The notes: a model not told the origin generated them from the letters alone. DNA of 64,000 nt from Tritrichomonas musculus (GCA_039105265.1 JAPFFF010000003.1:1674001-1738000); one strand, 5' to 3'; shown: positions 41,961-51,636, counted from the stretch's first letter. Numbers and translations: made by a program.

Positions 41961-42380
41961 TTATTTTTCGGTTTCGTAAAGTTCAGTTGTTGCTCCCATT
42001 GTTGTATCTTCATTGAAGAAAATAACTCTTTCTCCTGTTGTAAGCACAAGGGGTTCTTTCATATCAGTGGTTACACCTTTTTTAGCAAGATCATCAACGG
42101 CTGGCTCTAATTTTCTAGTATTGAGGCAAAAGTGATGAAGTCCTCCTTTTGGATGTTCCTTGAGCCATTGAGCATGGGGGCAGTTTGGATCAAGAGGTTC
42201 AATAATTTCAACTTTAGCATTTGACATTTCAGCAAAACAAATTAAAAGACCTTTAGCAAGTTCAGCTGGTTCTGTAGTTGGAACACCAAGAATATCAGTC
42301 CAATAATGGCGAGCCTCCTTAATTGATGGGACAACTAAGCCAATGTGATTGAAGCTTTGGACAAGGGGTTGAGCTGACAT
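41961..42380 (-). CDS. Methylmalonyl-CoA epimerase-like VOC enzyme
   Basis: 139 residues from an ATG at 42380, the normal length of methylmalonyl-CoA epimerases, which interconvert (2R)- and (2S)-methylmalonyl-CoA. The two VOC (vicinal oxygen chelate) half-modules are clear: FNHIGLVVPSIKEARHYW...LGV, then VEIIEPLDPNCP, GGLHHFCLNT, and TTELYE at the end. Predicted metal ligands are H12, E58, H82 or H83 and E133. No targeting presequence is obvious (MSAQPLVQSF), so it is probably cytosolic, though hydrogenosomal import cannot be excluded. The family is common in bacteria and animals. A lactoylglutathione-lyase-like activity is the alternative, but the HH motif and length favour the epimerase. 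An initiator-like TCATTATTTT lies just before the ATG. Confidence 0.8.
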   Translation of the reverse strand: MSAQPLVQSFNHIGLVVPSIKEARHYWTDILGVPTTEPAELAKGLLICFAEMSNAKVEIIEPLDPNCPHAQWLKEHPKGGLHHFCLNTRKLEPAVDDLAKKGVTTDMKEPLVLTTGERVIFFNEDTTMGATTELYETEK

Positions 42381-42392
42381 GTAAAATAATGA
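42381..42392 (-). promoter_or_regulatory. Initiator-like motif of the epimerase-like gene
   Basis: On the minus strand the bases directly before the ATG read TCATTATTTTAC. Trichomonad genes are known to start transcription at an initiator of the form TCA(Y)T(A/T)-like, usually within ~20 bp of the ATG, and this fits in sequence and position. Inferred by resemblance only. Confidence 0.4.
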
Positions 42393-43202
42393 ATTAAAAT
42401 GAAATTAAATACAATACGATAAAAAACTAAAACAAAAAGTTATTTATGTCAAATAATAAATTAAAATATTCATTTTAATGTTTATATTTTTTTTTAAATA
42501 AATCATTAATTATATATAAGATAAATTAAATATTTTATTTTTTAAATAATTTAAGAATTTAAGAATTTAATGTGAAGATATATTTGAATAAAATATTGTA
42601 TATATATTTCAAATTTGAGAAAGTTATATGCAGATAAACTTTTTGAAGATTAATCAAAATGCTTATAAATGAAAAAATCAAATAAATAACAATTTAACCA
42701 TACTAACAAAAAAATACGATTGAAATTGTTGTTCAATAGTATACAATTTGAAAACAAAATCAATGTTAAGTGACCATCTAATTTGTTCAAAAAGTTAAAT
42801 TAAATAATGAATGCTCTTTGAGCATTTATCTCAAACTTAAATCTTTTAACAGTTTTTCGATTTGGGCTATTAAGGAAAATCTATTTTTAATGATCCAACT
42901 ACTGCAAAAAAGGAAACACTTAGTTCACAATTAATTTACTCTCACAACATTGAATTCTTGAAAAATCATTAACTCCCTCAACATGTAAATATTTACTTTA
43001 TAACACTAACTTATTGAAGATGGTTTAATTCATATGATATTTTGAGACCACAAACAATATTAACATTTATAAATCAGCCAAAGCATTATATAAATCTAAT
43101 ATAAATCTAATATAAATCTAATATAAATCTAATATAAATCTAATATAAATCTAATATAAATATATACGTTGTATTTACATAAAATAATAATATTAAAAAC
43201 AA
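42393..43202. other. Intergenic DNA with an 11-bp minisatellite
   Basis: AT-rich 0.8-kb spacer between two minus-strand genes. The only structure seen is the 11-bp array at 43090-43161, close to the 3' end of the PLK4-like gene. No open frame or RNA gene. Confidence 0.5.
43090..43161. repeat. 11-bp minisatellite, ~6.5 units
   Basis: Six perfect copies of ATAAATCTAAT (43090-43155) and a partial seventh, 42 bp beyond the stop codon of the PLK4-like kinase gene. Confidence 0.95.
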
Positions 43203-44477
43203 TTATGATGTTGGTCTTCCAACGACCACAGGCCATCTGGGCTGACCAGATTGTTTAACAGCATCAACAATTGCAATTGCAGATGCTCTTATTTCGTCAT
43301 GAAAACCTTCTGGCACTATTTTTACAGTGTTTCGGCAAATAACACCAAGAGAATAATCATAAAATAATAGAAATTTTCCTTCTTCTGAATTCCATATAAC
43401 AAGCGGCTTTGATTTTTCAGCCTCTTGCACTATTTTCATTGCCATTTCATATCTTTTGTGATACTTTTGAGGTAATTTTTGCAAGTCATAAGTATGTGAT
43501 CTTCCTTTCTCGTTACCTCTCACAAAAACTTCGGCTTTTTGAGTATCTGGATATATTTTAAATAATGTTGGATGACCAAAAATATCAAGTAAAATTGATC
43601 CATCTTCCAATATCTCAACACAGCCTCCTTTAAATGGACATTTTTTTGGCTCAATTTTATTAGACGATCCTTTGAGAAATGGATGCAATAAAATTTCATC
43701 AAAAGACGGTCTTTTGTTAATGTCAACGTTCATTAACTTCCGAATTAAATCGCTTGCACGAGTATCAACCCATGCAGGAATGTCATAACTTCCTTCACGC
43801 GCTTTTTTAATTGTTAATTCTTTACTCTGGCTTGTGTACGGTGGTACCCCAACCATCATTGTATAAAGAACGCATCCAACACTAAAAATGTCAGAAGATA
43901 ATGTAACTGCTTTTCTTGAAAAAATTTCGGGCGAAATATAGTTCATTGTACCGCAAATTGAGTTTTCTTCTAACTTTAGTGAACTTGAAAAAGTTGACAA
44001 ACCAAAATCACACAATTTAACATTATCGTTAATATCAAGAAGCATATTTTGAGGCTTCAAATCTCGATGAATGATAATTTTGGAATGCAAATATCTAACT
44101 GCGTTTATTAACTCTGTAAAATATTTTCTAACCTTTTCAATAGGGAGTCTGTTGTTTTTTGAATTTTTGATTGCTTTGAGAACATCTCCATTTGGGCAAT
44201 ATTCCATTACAATGTAATGTGCTCCACATTGCTCGAAGTCGCAATAAAGCTGAACAATATTTTTGTGATGAAGAGAACGATGAATTTCAATCTCTTTTTC
44301 CACACGTTCCATTTTATCTCTGTTGAAATTATGTCGAATTATTTTTATTGCAACATCTTTTTTTTCAATAAGATCAAAAGCGTGAATAACTTGCCCAAAG
44401 CCTCCCTCCCCTATTATGGATATTTCTTTAAATTCATCTATTCTTCGAATGCGTTGTGTTAAATTCGTATGATGAGA
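43203..44477 (-). CDS. PLK4: PLK4/SAK-like polo kinase; N-lobe lies upstream of any ATG
   Basis: From the first ATG (44312) the frame gives 369 residues, but the kinase N-lobe is encoded before it in the same open frame: IIGEGGFGQV (glycine loop, ~44387-44417) and DVAIKII (the ATP-binding Lys). The frame is open back to a TAA at 44478-44480 with no ATG. From 44312, MERVEKEIEIHRSLHHKNIV matches the PLK4 alpha-C region. HRDLKPQN is at residues 82-89, DFG at 102-104, and CGTMNYISPEI is the activation loop. The tail (residues ~222-330: GGCVEILEDGSILLDIF, YDLQKLPQKYHKRYEMA, KFLLFYD) matches the cryptic polo-box region of PLK4, the master kinase of centriole and basal-body duplication. A final canonical polo box is not seen. 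The start may be a mutated ATG, a non-AUG codon, an upstream exon or a sequence error. Confidence 0.8.
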   Translation of the reverse strand, partial: SHHTNLTQRIRRIDEFKEISIIGEGGFGQVIHAFDLIEKKDVAIKIIRHNFNRDKMERVEKEIEIHRSLHHKNIVQLYCDFEQCGAHYIVMEYCPNGDVLKAIKNSKNNRLPIEKVRKYFTELINAVRYLHSKIIIHRDLKPQNMLLDINDNVKLCDFGLSTFSSSLKLEENSICGTMNYISPEIFSRKAVTLSSDIFSVGCVLYTMMVGVPPYTSQSKELTIKKAREGSYDIPAWVDTRASDLIRKLMNVDINKRPSFDEILLHPFLKGSSNKIEPKKCPFKGGCVEILEDGSILLDIFGHPTLFKIYPDTQKAEVFVRGNEKGRSHTYDLQKLPQKYHKRYEMAMKIVQEAEKSKPLVIWNSEEGKFLLFYDYSLGVICRNTVKIVPEGFHDEIRASAIAIVDAVKQSGQPRWPVVVGRPTS

Positions 44478-44480
44478 TTA

Positions 44481-44902
44481 AATGCGTTTATTAAATATAA
44501 TTTTTTTTGAAGGATTATGTAAACCTCAGAAATATATAACGAAAATTTAAACGTAATTTGAGAAATATTTTTACTTCAAATAATGGATTCAGTGATGATA
44601 TAATTAAATAAATGAAAATAAAGTCGGATTCAAAATGCTTGGAAAAAATTCAATTTTTTTCAATGTTTCTCAGAAAAAAAATCATTCAGCTCGGGACAAA
44701 TTGACCTAAAAGATTTATAAATTTGACCTTATCGTTTTCAAAAAGTTTGTCCCAAGCCTTTTGAATCCGACTTTACTTTCGTTATAAAAGAAAAAATAGG
44801 CTTGCGTAAACGTAGGCATATTTAATAATAATAATAAAAAAACATAATCTAAAATGCACTAATGTAAAGTAATAAGTATTATACAAGTCAATAATATAAT
44901 GC
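44481..44902. other. Intergenic DNA upstream of the PLK4-like kinase
   Basis: AT-rich spacer between two minus-strand genes. On the minus strand there is no ATG for more than 100 bp above the kinase frame. I see no clear trichomonad intron (donor GTATGT-like, acceptor ACTAACACACAG-like); the nearest resemblance is TTTAACACAACG at about 44451-44462. No other gene seen. Confidence 0.45.
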
Positions 44903-45502
44903 TCAATTGGTGGATAATTCATTTTCTAATAATTGATCACCTTCTTTCTCAAATTTTTTAACATTTTCGATTTCAGTAGGGATATCTGAAGATTGAGTTT
45001 GAGGTTGTTGATCCTGATCCTGATTCTGATTTTGAAAGTTATATCTTTCGCTATAAATGCATTTTGCACTTTCACTGTTACTTATTTTGCAATTTTTATA
45101 AATGTTAAAAGAATTTGAGGGAAGCAAAGGCCTTTTATGACTAATCGGAATTGGACGTGGTGCAGCAACGAAAACCTGGTGACTTGAATGATCCTTTAAA
45201 GGAAGATTTGGTAAAATATCAGCAAGAGATCCAGAGGCCGGAATTGGTATTGAATTAATGACAATTGTATCATTATTGTGGATGTTATAAAAAGCAAAAG
45301 ATAAGTTGGGACAAAGAACTTGCCCATTAAAGGAAAGTCTTGATTGTCGGTTTGCGTTTCCAATAAGATCAAAAATTTTGGAAATAGGATCGTTGATATT
45401 AACATGAACTGTTGAAGTGCTTATTACACTCCCTTGGCTTGTTTTTGTTAATTTGATGGAGATAAGGGTTTGTAAAGGTAGCGAATGCTGGCATTTGATC
45501 AT
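44903..45502 (-). CDS. Putative ubiquitin-like-fold protein, unknown role
   Basis: 199 residues from an ATG at 45502. The first ~85 residues have a ubiquitin-like pattern: two beta strands, a DPISKIFDLIGNANRQ helix, RLSFNGQVL (compare 'rLiF.Gk.L'), LSFAFYNI and HNNDTIVINS ending. The remainder is Pro/Ser/Asn/Gln-rich and probably disordered (QNQNQDQDQQPQTQ). There is no C-terminal Gly-Gly after the fold, so it would be a built-in UBL domain, not a conjugated modifier. Similarity is by pattern and weak. An initiator-like TCATTATTTATT lies just upstream of the ATG. Confidence 0.55.
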   Translation of the reverse strand: MIKCQHSLPLQTLISIKLTKTSQGSVISTSTVHVNINDPISKIFDLIGNANRQSRLSFNGQVLCPNLSFAFYNIHNNDTIVINSIPIPASGSLADILPNLPLKDHSSHQVFVAAPRPIPISHKRPLLPSNSFNIYKNCKISNSESAKCIYSERYNFQNQNQDQDQQPQTQSSDIPTEIENVKKFEKEGDQLLENELSTN

Positions 45503-45505
45503 TTT

Positions 45506-45517
45506 AATAAATAATGA
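45506..45517 (-). promoter_or_regulatory. Initiator-like motif
   Basis: Minus-strand TCATTATTTATT, three bases before the ATG of the putative UBL gene. It is nearly identical to the motif before the epimerase-like gene, and consistent with the trichomonad initiator. Inferred by resemblance. Confidence 0.4.
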
Positions 45518-46662
45518 TATGAATAAATAATTTCAGAATATAATAATAACGAAAAAAATTGCGAATTTTGCAGAAGTGGTTAAATTGAATTTTGAAAACA
45601 TTTGGAAAACCATATAAACAAATTTCTTAATTTATTTCAAAATTTCAAAATTTTTAATTTTTGATGGTATTGCTAAATAAAGATTCATTTTATTGAATGG
45701 TACAATTGAAAAATTGTAATAAAAAATAAATAAAATAACGTTTTTTTATTTATTCGTAAACCTTTTTTTTTTTTTTTTTTAACCTTCCATTTAAATTAAA
45801 ATTGCATTATATTGATAACCACTCATTTAAATTTATTTTAAAATTATAAATAATATACTAAATTATATAAATTATTTAAATTATGCATATATTCTTTTTG
45901 AAACCTATTTATTAATGAAGAAAACATAGTTTATTTTGAATAGGAGGTGCAAATAAAAAAAAACAAGGTTTATTTCCTATTTTAATTTTTATCCATATAA
46001 GTATTAACATAAATACAATTTGTTATTATAGCAATTCTTTGAAATTTTTATTTGCATAATAACATTATTGAGAAGAATTAAAAGGATGATCAAATTTTTC
46101 AAAATAATTTTCAGAAATTCGCGGAGGTGAATAATCTCTAATTTAGATATTCTAAAATGAAAGATTTCAATAAACTAATATGTCCTTTACTTTTATGAAT
46201 TATGAAAATAATTATTATTGAAAAGTTTATATCAATTAACTAAAAATTTGAAAATTCATAAACTTTTTAAATATATTTTACAGTTACATCATAAATTTGG
46301 AACAACTGGTACGAAATGAATAAAGACTCTGTTAATTAATACAGGAACTCAAGTGATGAAATTCTATTATGGACATTTTCAAATAATTCAATTCTTAATA
46401 CTATTAATAAAGAATGAAATTTCACTTTATAATGAATTTTATCTATCCCAATATTTATAAGACAACATTAATAATTACAAGATTGAAAGATCAGCCCTCC
46501 ATTTACATTTTGCTATATGAATTTTTTTTTTTAAATCTACTCATATTTAATAAATCTACTTTCATTTTAACTTTTCACAATATAAATCAAGTATGAACTG
46601 AATTTCAATACTTTATTTTTACTCTTTGAAATTTCAATATAGAATAATTATATAGATTATTC
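45518..46662. other. Intergenic DNA, ~1.1 kb
   Basis: Divergent spacer between the UBL gene and the TKL kinase gene. Contains a T tract of ~19 at about 45762-45780 and low-complexity AT DNA. A 60-codon hydrophobic frame at 46414-46596 is composed of AT-rich codons (Phe, Ile, Asn, Tyr) and is not supported as a gene. Confidence 0.45.
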
Positions 46663-49206
46663 ATGTCCGAACCAAAAAACAACGATAATAATAGTATACC
46701 AAATACAAATGAGACAGAACCACAAACTATTTATGAGCTTGCGAAACGTTTTCCTAATTATGTAAGAAATTCTGCAGATTTTAAATGCCAAAAAGAAATT
46801 GGACGTGGTGGATTTGGCGTTGTTTGGCTGGGTGATGACCTCAAGACCAATCAAAAAGTTGCAGTTAAAGAATTTCTTTCATATCGATTGACACGTCGAC
46901 AAACAACTCATTTTATTCGTGAAATTTATACAATGGCAATCACAAAGAGCCCGTTTGTTGTTCCACTTGTTGGGTTTACTGTTGAACACCCTTTCACAAT
47001 TATTACCAAGTTTGAAGAAAATGGCCAATTATCAAAGTTTATAAAATACAAAACATCTTCAACCGCACCAAAATTAACTGGCACTCAATTGACAACAGTA
47101 GCTCTTTGCATTGCATCTGCTCTTGTTGATTTTGATAATCTTCATATTATTCATCGAGATCTTAAATCAAGTAACATTTTAATGGACACTGAATTAATAC
47201 CTAAGATTTGTGACTTTGGTACAGCTCGAATTTATTCACCTGATGCCACGTTAACAACCAAAATTGGAACCATCAATTTTATGTGCCCTGAAGTTATCAG
47301 ATCACCAAATTACAACAATAAGGTGGATGTTTATGATTTTGGAATGATTCTATATGAAATGAGTGAAGGAAGAATTCCTTATTCAGATATGAAACGCGAA
47401 GAGCTTTTTGAAACATTACCCAATCATCCAATTCCTCTTGATTTCAGATTATCGAATAGAGAAATGAAAATGTTCATCAAATCATTAACCGATTTTGATC
47501 CAGAAAAAAGACCTACAATTCAAGAAGTATTTCAAGCATTTGCCTCCGGAAAAATTGCTTTCCCTGGCACTAAAAAGGGCCGTATTCAAAAAGTTCTCAA
47601 AACTATTCAAAAGAAATCTTCAAAAAAGAAACAACTCCCACCATTACTCGTTGATATTAATGAAATCTATCAAAGACTAGAAGAACAAAAAGATGCTGCT
47701 CTCGAAGACGAACAAGAAGAAAAGAATAACATTTTTGACTCATTATCTGGCCACTTCAGCGAGCCGTCAAATAAAGACGATTTAAATAAATTTGATTTAA
47801 CTCTTCTTGAAGATCCAACAAAACCAGACTATATTAAACATTTAGAAGATGCTAAAACTGAAGTTAAACGTTCCCAATTTCCAGAACTATCTACATCACT
47901 TACAAAAGCATTGCAGGCCAAACCAGAAGATAAAATAATTATCGCAATATATGAACTTATTATTTATCTAATCAAACTAGATTTGGACATATTAATTGCT
48001 CTTATGAAAGCATCTTTCTTTCATACAATGATTCTTACATCTGATCCAATGAAAAAGCTATCTATCGAAATATTTGGTTATTTATTCAACAATAGACCCA
48101 AATTAATTAAAGTATCATTGACAAAATCAATTGTTACTCTAATTCAATACGACCCAGAATCAATGATAATCATGCTTTGCCATTACATTTCAGAACTTCC
48201 ACCACAAGAGGATTCTTTCCCTGTCATTGGGGTTTTTATTGATCAATCAAACTCAATTCTTGGAACAAATGCTGAAATTAATTATATATGCTGCCTATAT
48301 CAGCTTCTTTCTACCAATCAACTTTTTAAAGAACAATCGATGGAGGCTATTTCTCCCATTATCATGAAAGCATGCCAAAGTAACAACGAAGAACTAGCCA
48401 TAACGTCACTTCAAGCTTTGGCAAATCTACTTCCTGATAAAAAAATCAACGTAGATTTCGAAATGATTTTACAAGTTGCCGGAAATCCGCGCATTCAAAA
48501 ATATCTCATTTCTGTGCTACTTCGCATAGAAGAATTCCCTGCTTCTAGACGTATTGCTTATGTTTTATTTAATTATGCAACAGTTTCTCAACGAGGCTTC
48601 CTATCTTTAATGAATTTTTGCGCATCATCTCCAGAAAATGCGAAGTTGGTTGTCGAGTTGGATAAATGGATGACAGCTAAACTTCCTACAGTTCATAATA
48701 CATTTCGACTTTTCATGCTTCTTTTCAAAGAAATTGAATTCAGACCAATCATTTGCAAATCAAGTTCTTATAGTACAATGTTGAAAATGTTTGCTGATGA
48801 TTCTGACTTATTTTTGTATACTTGTCTTCCTTCAATTTTGAGAAGAAGTAATCTTGACCTTGATTTATTGAACAAATTGCAACAAAACGGTTTTTGGTCT
48901 TCTTTCTTTAATAAAGCAAATAATAGTAATAACAAGAAAGTAATCAATGCTGCTTTGGTAATGGCTGATTCAGTAGCAGCTGTGGGATTCATTCCAGAAT
49001 TTGTTCCTTTTATCACCAAAATGAAAGATATACTGAAAAATCATCAGGATCTTACACAACAAGTTATCACAGTAATCGTAAGAATTAGTTATTTGAAGGA
49101 TGCACATGAACCTTTGGAAATCTTTGTTCAATATTTCAAATCGTTAACTTCATATCCAAACTATAAGCAATACGCAACTTCTTTCCTTGAAAATTTAGGC
49201 AAATGA
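46663..49206 (+). CDS. TKL-family protein kinase with helical-repeat C-terminus
   Basis: 847 residues from an ATG at 46663. Kinase domain ~residues 40-295: glycine loop IGRGGFGVV (46-54), ATP-binding K69 in VAVKE, catalytic HRDLKSSN (164-171), DFG (184-186), a GTINFMCPE activation-loop end and the DVYDFGMILYEMSEG helix. HRDLKSSN and CPEV...DVYDFG are TKL-type features, and all catalytic residues are intact. A Lys-rich segment (RIQKVLKTIQKKSSKKKQ) links to ~500 residues of alpha-helical, ARM/HEAT-like repeats. TKL kinases are greatly expanded in trichomonads; the target is unknown. The helical tail has a kinase-less paralogue 5.2 kb downstream. Confidence 0.88.
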   Translation: MSEPKNNDNNSIPNTNETEPQTIYELAKRFPNYVRNSADFKCQKEIGRGGFGVVWLGDDLKTNQKVAVKEFLSYRLTRRQTTHFIREIYTMAITKSPFVVPLVGFTVEHPFTIITKFEENGQLSKFIKYKTSSTAPKLTGTQLTTVALCIASALVDFDNLHIIHRDLKSSNILMDTELIPKICDFGTARIYSPDATLTTKIGTINFMCPEVIRSPNYNNKVDVYDFGMILYEMSEGRIPYSDMKREELFETLPNHPIPLDFRLSNREMKMFIKSLTDFDPEKRPTIQEVFQAFASGKIAFPGTKKGRIQKVLKTIQKKSSKKKQLPPLLVDINEIYQRLEEQKDAALEDEQEEKNNIFDSLSGHFSEPSNKDDLNKFDLTLLEDPTKPDYIKHLEDAKTEVKRSQFPELSTSLTKALQAKPEDKIIIAIYELIIYLIKLDLDILIALMKASFFHTMILTSDPMKKLSIEIFGYLFNNRPKLIKVSLTKSIVTLIQYDPESMIIMLCHYISELPPQEDSFPVIGVFIDQSNSILGTNAEINYICCLYQLLSTNQLFKEQSMEAISPIIMKACQSNNEELAITSLQALANLLPDKKINVDFEMILQVAGNPRIQKYLISVLLRIEEFPASRRIAYVLFNYATVSQRGFLSLMNFCASSPENAKLVVELDKWMTAKLPTVHNTFRLFMLLFKEIEFRPIICKSSSYSTMLKMFADDSDLFLYTCLPSILRRSNLDLDLLNKLQQNGFWSSFFNKANNSNNKKVINAALVMADSVAAVGFIPEFVPFITKMKDILKNHQDLTQQVITVIVRISYLKDAHEPLEIFVQYFKSLTSYPNYKQYATSFLENLGK

Positions 49207-49452
49207 AAAAAGAAAAATATAAATTATTGAATTTATTTTATCCTTTTATTTATAAATATTCTATTTACTTTCGTTTTGAAGTATGCGGTCCATAAATATT
49301 TAATATGAATTTTATCTCACCATACATTTTACTATTTAAAATCTTTTTTAATTGCTTAAGTTTAGAATCAACACCCAATTTTCCATGATTTTTTTTTTCT
49401 ATTCAAAATCATGAAAATTGAATAAACTTTTTGTACGTTATTTATAAAATTG
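49207..49452. other. Short spacer
   Basis: AT-rich 245-bp spacer between two same-strand genes, with T-rich tracts near 49390. No feature. Confidence 0.5.
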
Positions 49453-50715
49453 ATGGAATATGAAACTCCAAATAATACGGTAACACCTATAAGACCTCAT
49501 TCAAAAAAATCATCATTAAACTTACAGAGTTCTATGGTTCGGCGAATGTCAAATACAGAATTTATGCGTAGAGAAGTTCTAGAAAAGGATCAACAAATTG
49601 CTCAGCTTCAAGCACAAGTTTCTCAAATAGATGCAACATATAATTCAGTTCATAGGCTAATTAAAGATCTTGAAGTCTCCATTTCAACACAACTATTATC
49701 ACCAACGCAAGATTTAAAATTTAGTTTATTAACCCCAAGCGAAACAGTAAATTTTATTCGAAATGGAATTAGCACGCTTATCAAAATTCATACAGAACTC
49801 CCACAAAGATTTGAACAAGATTTTGCAGATAAAATCACAGAATTTAACAACGAAATTGATGAAACAGACAAGAAAATAATCGAAACGCGCAAAAAACGAG
49901 AAGCTATCGAACAGAATAATAAGTTACTTGAAAGGACATATAAAATCGAAGACTTAGAAAGACAATCTTTAGTAGCTATTGCAAATAATCTCCGTACACA
50001 GATTCAATCAAACGATAATAAAAGACAAATGGAAACATTAGCAGTTAATGAAGAGATGAGTAGGATTCGAAAGCAGATCAAGATATGCCGCGAAGAACAA
50101 AACGTAAAATCAAAAAAGAACATTGAACAAAGAAGAATTGCAACAGCTCCATATTCAAAAAGAATGAGAGATACAATTAAAGAAGATTTTGAACTTCAAA
50201 ACGAGATATCAAAATTGCAACAGCTACTCGAACATGAATATACGTCACATTGTGCTGCTGAAGAAGAATTAGCTCATACCAAAAGAGAAATTGAGAGAGC
50301 TAAGCAAGTTATGAATAAATATAAATTAAGTCACCGAAAGGAAGAAAAAATTCATTCTATGGCTGTTAACAGAGACTTACGATTATATATTGAGCAACAA
50401 CGCGAAGATTCTCAATGGGCTATTAAAAATCAAATGAAAAAGAATAAAGAATTAGAAAAACAAAGAGTTGACTTAGTCGAAGAAGAAGCAATGCTTAGCA
50501 CTTACCTACAGCATGTTGAAAAAAAATTAGCTGCACAAATGCTCAAACTTCCAGATCTTGCTGCTATACAACATAGGACAGTTGAAGTTCCTAAGAGACG
50601 AATTCAAACTGCTGTCAAAAAGAGAGAACCGGATGATGCTGAAATGAGAACAATTAAAAAACAGATGGCAAAAATACATAAAGAGAGAATACGTGCTCGG
50701 ACGACTTTGGTTTGA
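49453..50715 (+). CDS. Coiled-coil protein, possibly cytoskeletal
   Basis: 420 residues from the ATG at 49453 (the codon before it is TTG). A short basic/Ser N-terminus (RPHSKKSSLNLQSSMVRRMS) precedes a coiled coil (LEKDQQIAQLQAQVSQID). A conserved-looking segment follows (SLLTPSETVNFIRNGISTLI), then long coiled coil to ~residue 370 and a basic tail (KKREPDDAEMRTIKKQMAKI). No GRIP, kinesin or membrane motif. Layout and basic charge resemble flagellar or basal-body coiled-coil proteins, but I do not recognise an orthologue. Confidence 0.75.
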   Translation: MEYETPNNTVTPIRPHSKKSSLNLQSSMVRRMSNTEFMRREVLEKDQQIAQLQAQVSQIDATYNSVHRLIKDLEVSISTQLLSPTQDLKFSLLTPSETVNFIRNGISTLIKIHTELPQRFEQDFADKITEFNNEIDETDKKIIETRKKREAIEQNNKLLERTYKIEDLERQSLVAIANNLRTQIQSNDNKRQMETLAVNEEMSRIRKQIKICREEQNVKSKKNIEQRRIATAPYSKRMRDTIKEDFELQNEISKLQQLLEHEYTSHCAAEEELAHTKREIERAKQVMNKYKLSHRKEEKIHSMAVNRDLRLYIEQQREDSQWAIKNQMKKNKELEKQRVDLVEEEAMLSTYLQHVEKKLAAQMLKLPDLAAIQHRTVEVPKRRIQTAVKKREPDDAEMRTIKKQMAKIHKERIRARTTLV

Positions 50716-50847
50716 TATAAATGTGTTATTTTTTTATTTATTTGTATAAAATATAATCTTTAGTTACTTTATTTTTTTTTTTTTACTTAAAATAAGATAT
50801 GATGATAAGATATTTTATAACAATAAATTATTTCTGATGAATTCTAT

Positions 50848-51636
50848 TTAATGTGGATTGAATAGCGATCTAAGTATATTATTAATAGTATCTTGAACAG
50901 GCAAAGGTATAAATGGATTATTTAGATTATTTTGAGGATTTTGATTATTTTGATTTCCAATATTTGCTTGAGTATTATCATCTGTAGTATTGGCTGTTCT
51001 TGTTGTTGATGTTCCTCCTGGCCCAGTAGATGTAGTAGTAGTTGTTTGCTGTGATTCAGTATATGATGCAACTCTCAAACTTTCTGTTGCCCTAGTTAAT
51101 TCTTGCTGTTTGGTCAGTGCTTGAGCAAGGAATTCGTTCATTTGAGTAGAAGCAGCTTCTTCATTTCCACTTAAAATGGTATTTTGTAAATTTGTTGCAG
51201 ATAATTGAAGTTGTGATAATATATATTGAATATTGCATAAATTTGAATATACTGATGGATTCGTAGTTACATTTACAGGATGATTACTATTGACCGTATG
51301 AATAACACGAACAGTTACTTGAGGTTGTGGGTTTATAGCTGGCGATGGGTTTGGTAAAGGAGGATCTTCGTTTTGATTTTGTTGAGGAGGCTTGTTTGGA
51401 ACAACTTGAATTGTATGACCATTTTGCACATTATAATCAGAAAGGCTTTTATTTGGCTTAAGAACGCGTCCAAGGTAAATTAACCTCATTGAATCTTCAG
51501 GAATATTTAATTTTTCTGAAACTTTTTGGCGGAAATCATCAATCGGCATATTAGCAGGGATAGTCAATGTTTCTATTGTATCGCTACGCATAAGCTTTAA
51601 ATTAACTGTGATATTTGGAATTTCTTCTTCAGACAT
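50848..51636 (-). CDS. Ubiquitin-like (UBL) domain protein, BAG6/ubiquilin-like
   Basis: 262 residues from an ATG at 51636. Residues ~8-82 are a clear UBL domain: TVNLKLMRSDTIETLTIP, the helix DDFRQKVSEKLNIPEDSMRL, IYLGRVLKPNKSLSDYNVQN and GHTIQVVPNKPP. The IYLGRVL...L.DYNV..GHTI pattern is that of BAG6/Scythe and ubiquilin UBLs, which bring clients to the proteasome or chaperones. There is no C-terminal Gly-Gly and no visible UBA domain. After a Pro-rich linker comes a helical segment (NLCNIQYILSQLQLSATNLQ), then a Thr/Asn/Gln-rich stretch and a short hydrophobic C-terminal helix (VQDTINNILRSLFNPH). A protein-quality-control role is inferred from family. Confidence 0.82.
   Translation of the reverse strand: MSEEEIPNITVNLKLMRSDTIETLTIPANMPIDDFRQKVSEKLNIPEDSMRLIYLGRVLKPNKSLSDYNVQNGHTIQVVPNKPPQQNQNEDPPLPNPSPAINPQPQVTVRVIHTVNSNHPVNVTTNPSVYSNLCNIQYILSQLQLSATNLQNTILSGNEEAASTQMNEFLAQALTKQQELTRATESLRVASYTESQQTTTTTSTGPGGTSTTRTANTTDDNTQANIGNQNNQNPQNNLNNPFIPLPVQDTINNILRSLFNPH

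Noticed and set aside
44450-44475. Trichomonad-type intron 3' end just above the PLK4-like kinase
   Set aside because: TTTAACACAACG only loosely resembles the ACTAACACACAG acceptor, lacks AG at the right point, and no ATG-bearing exon with a GTATGT-like donor was seen upstream. Left open as a possibility in the findings only.
46414-46596. 60-codon frame rich in Phe/Ile/Asn/Tyr
   Set aside because: Composition is what random AT-rich DNA gives. It lies in the promoter region of the TKL kinase gene.
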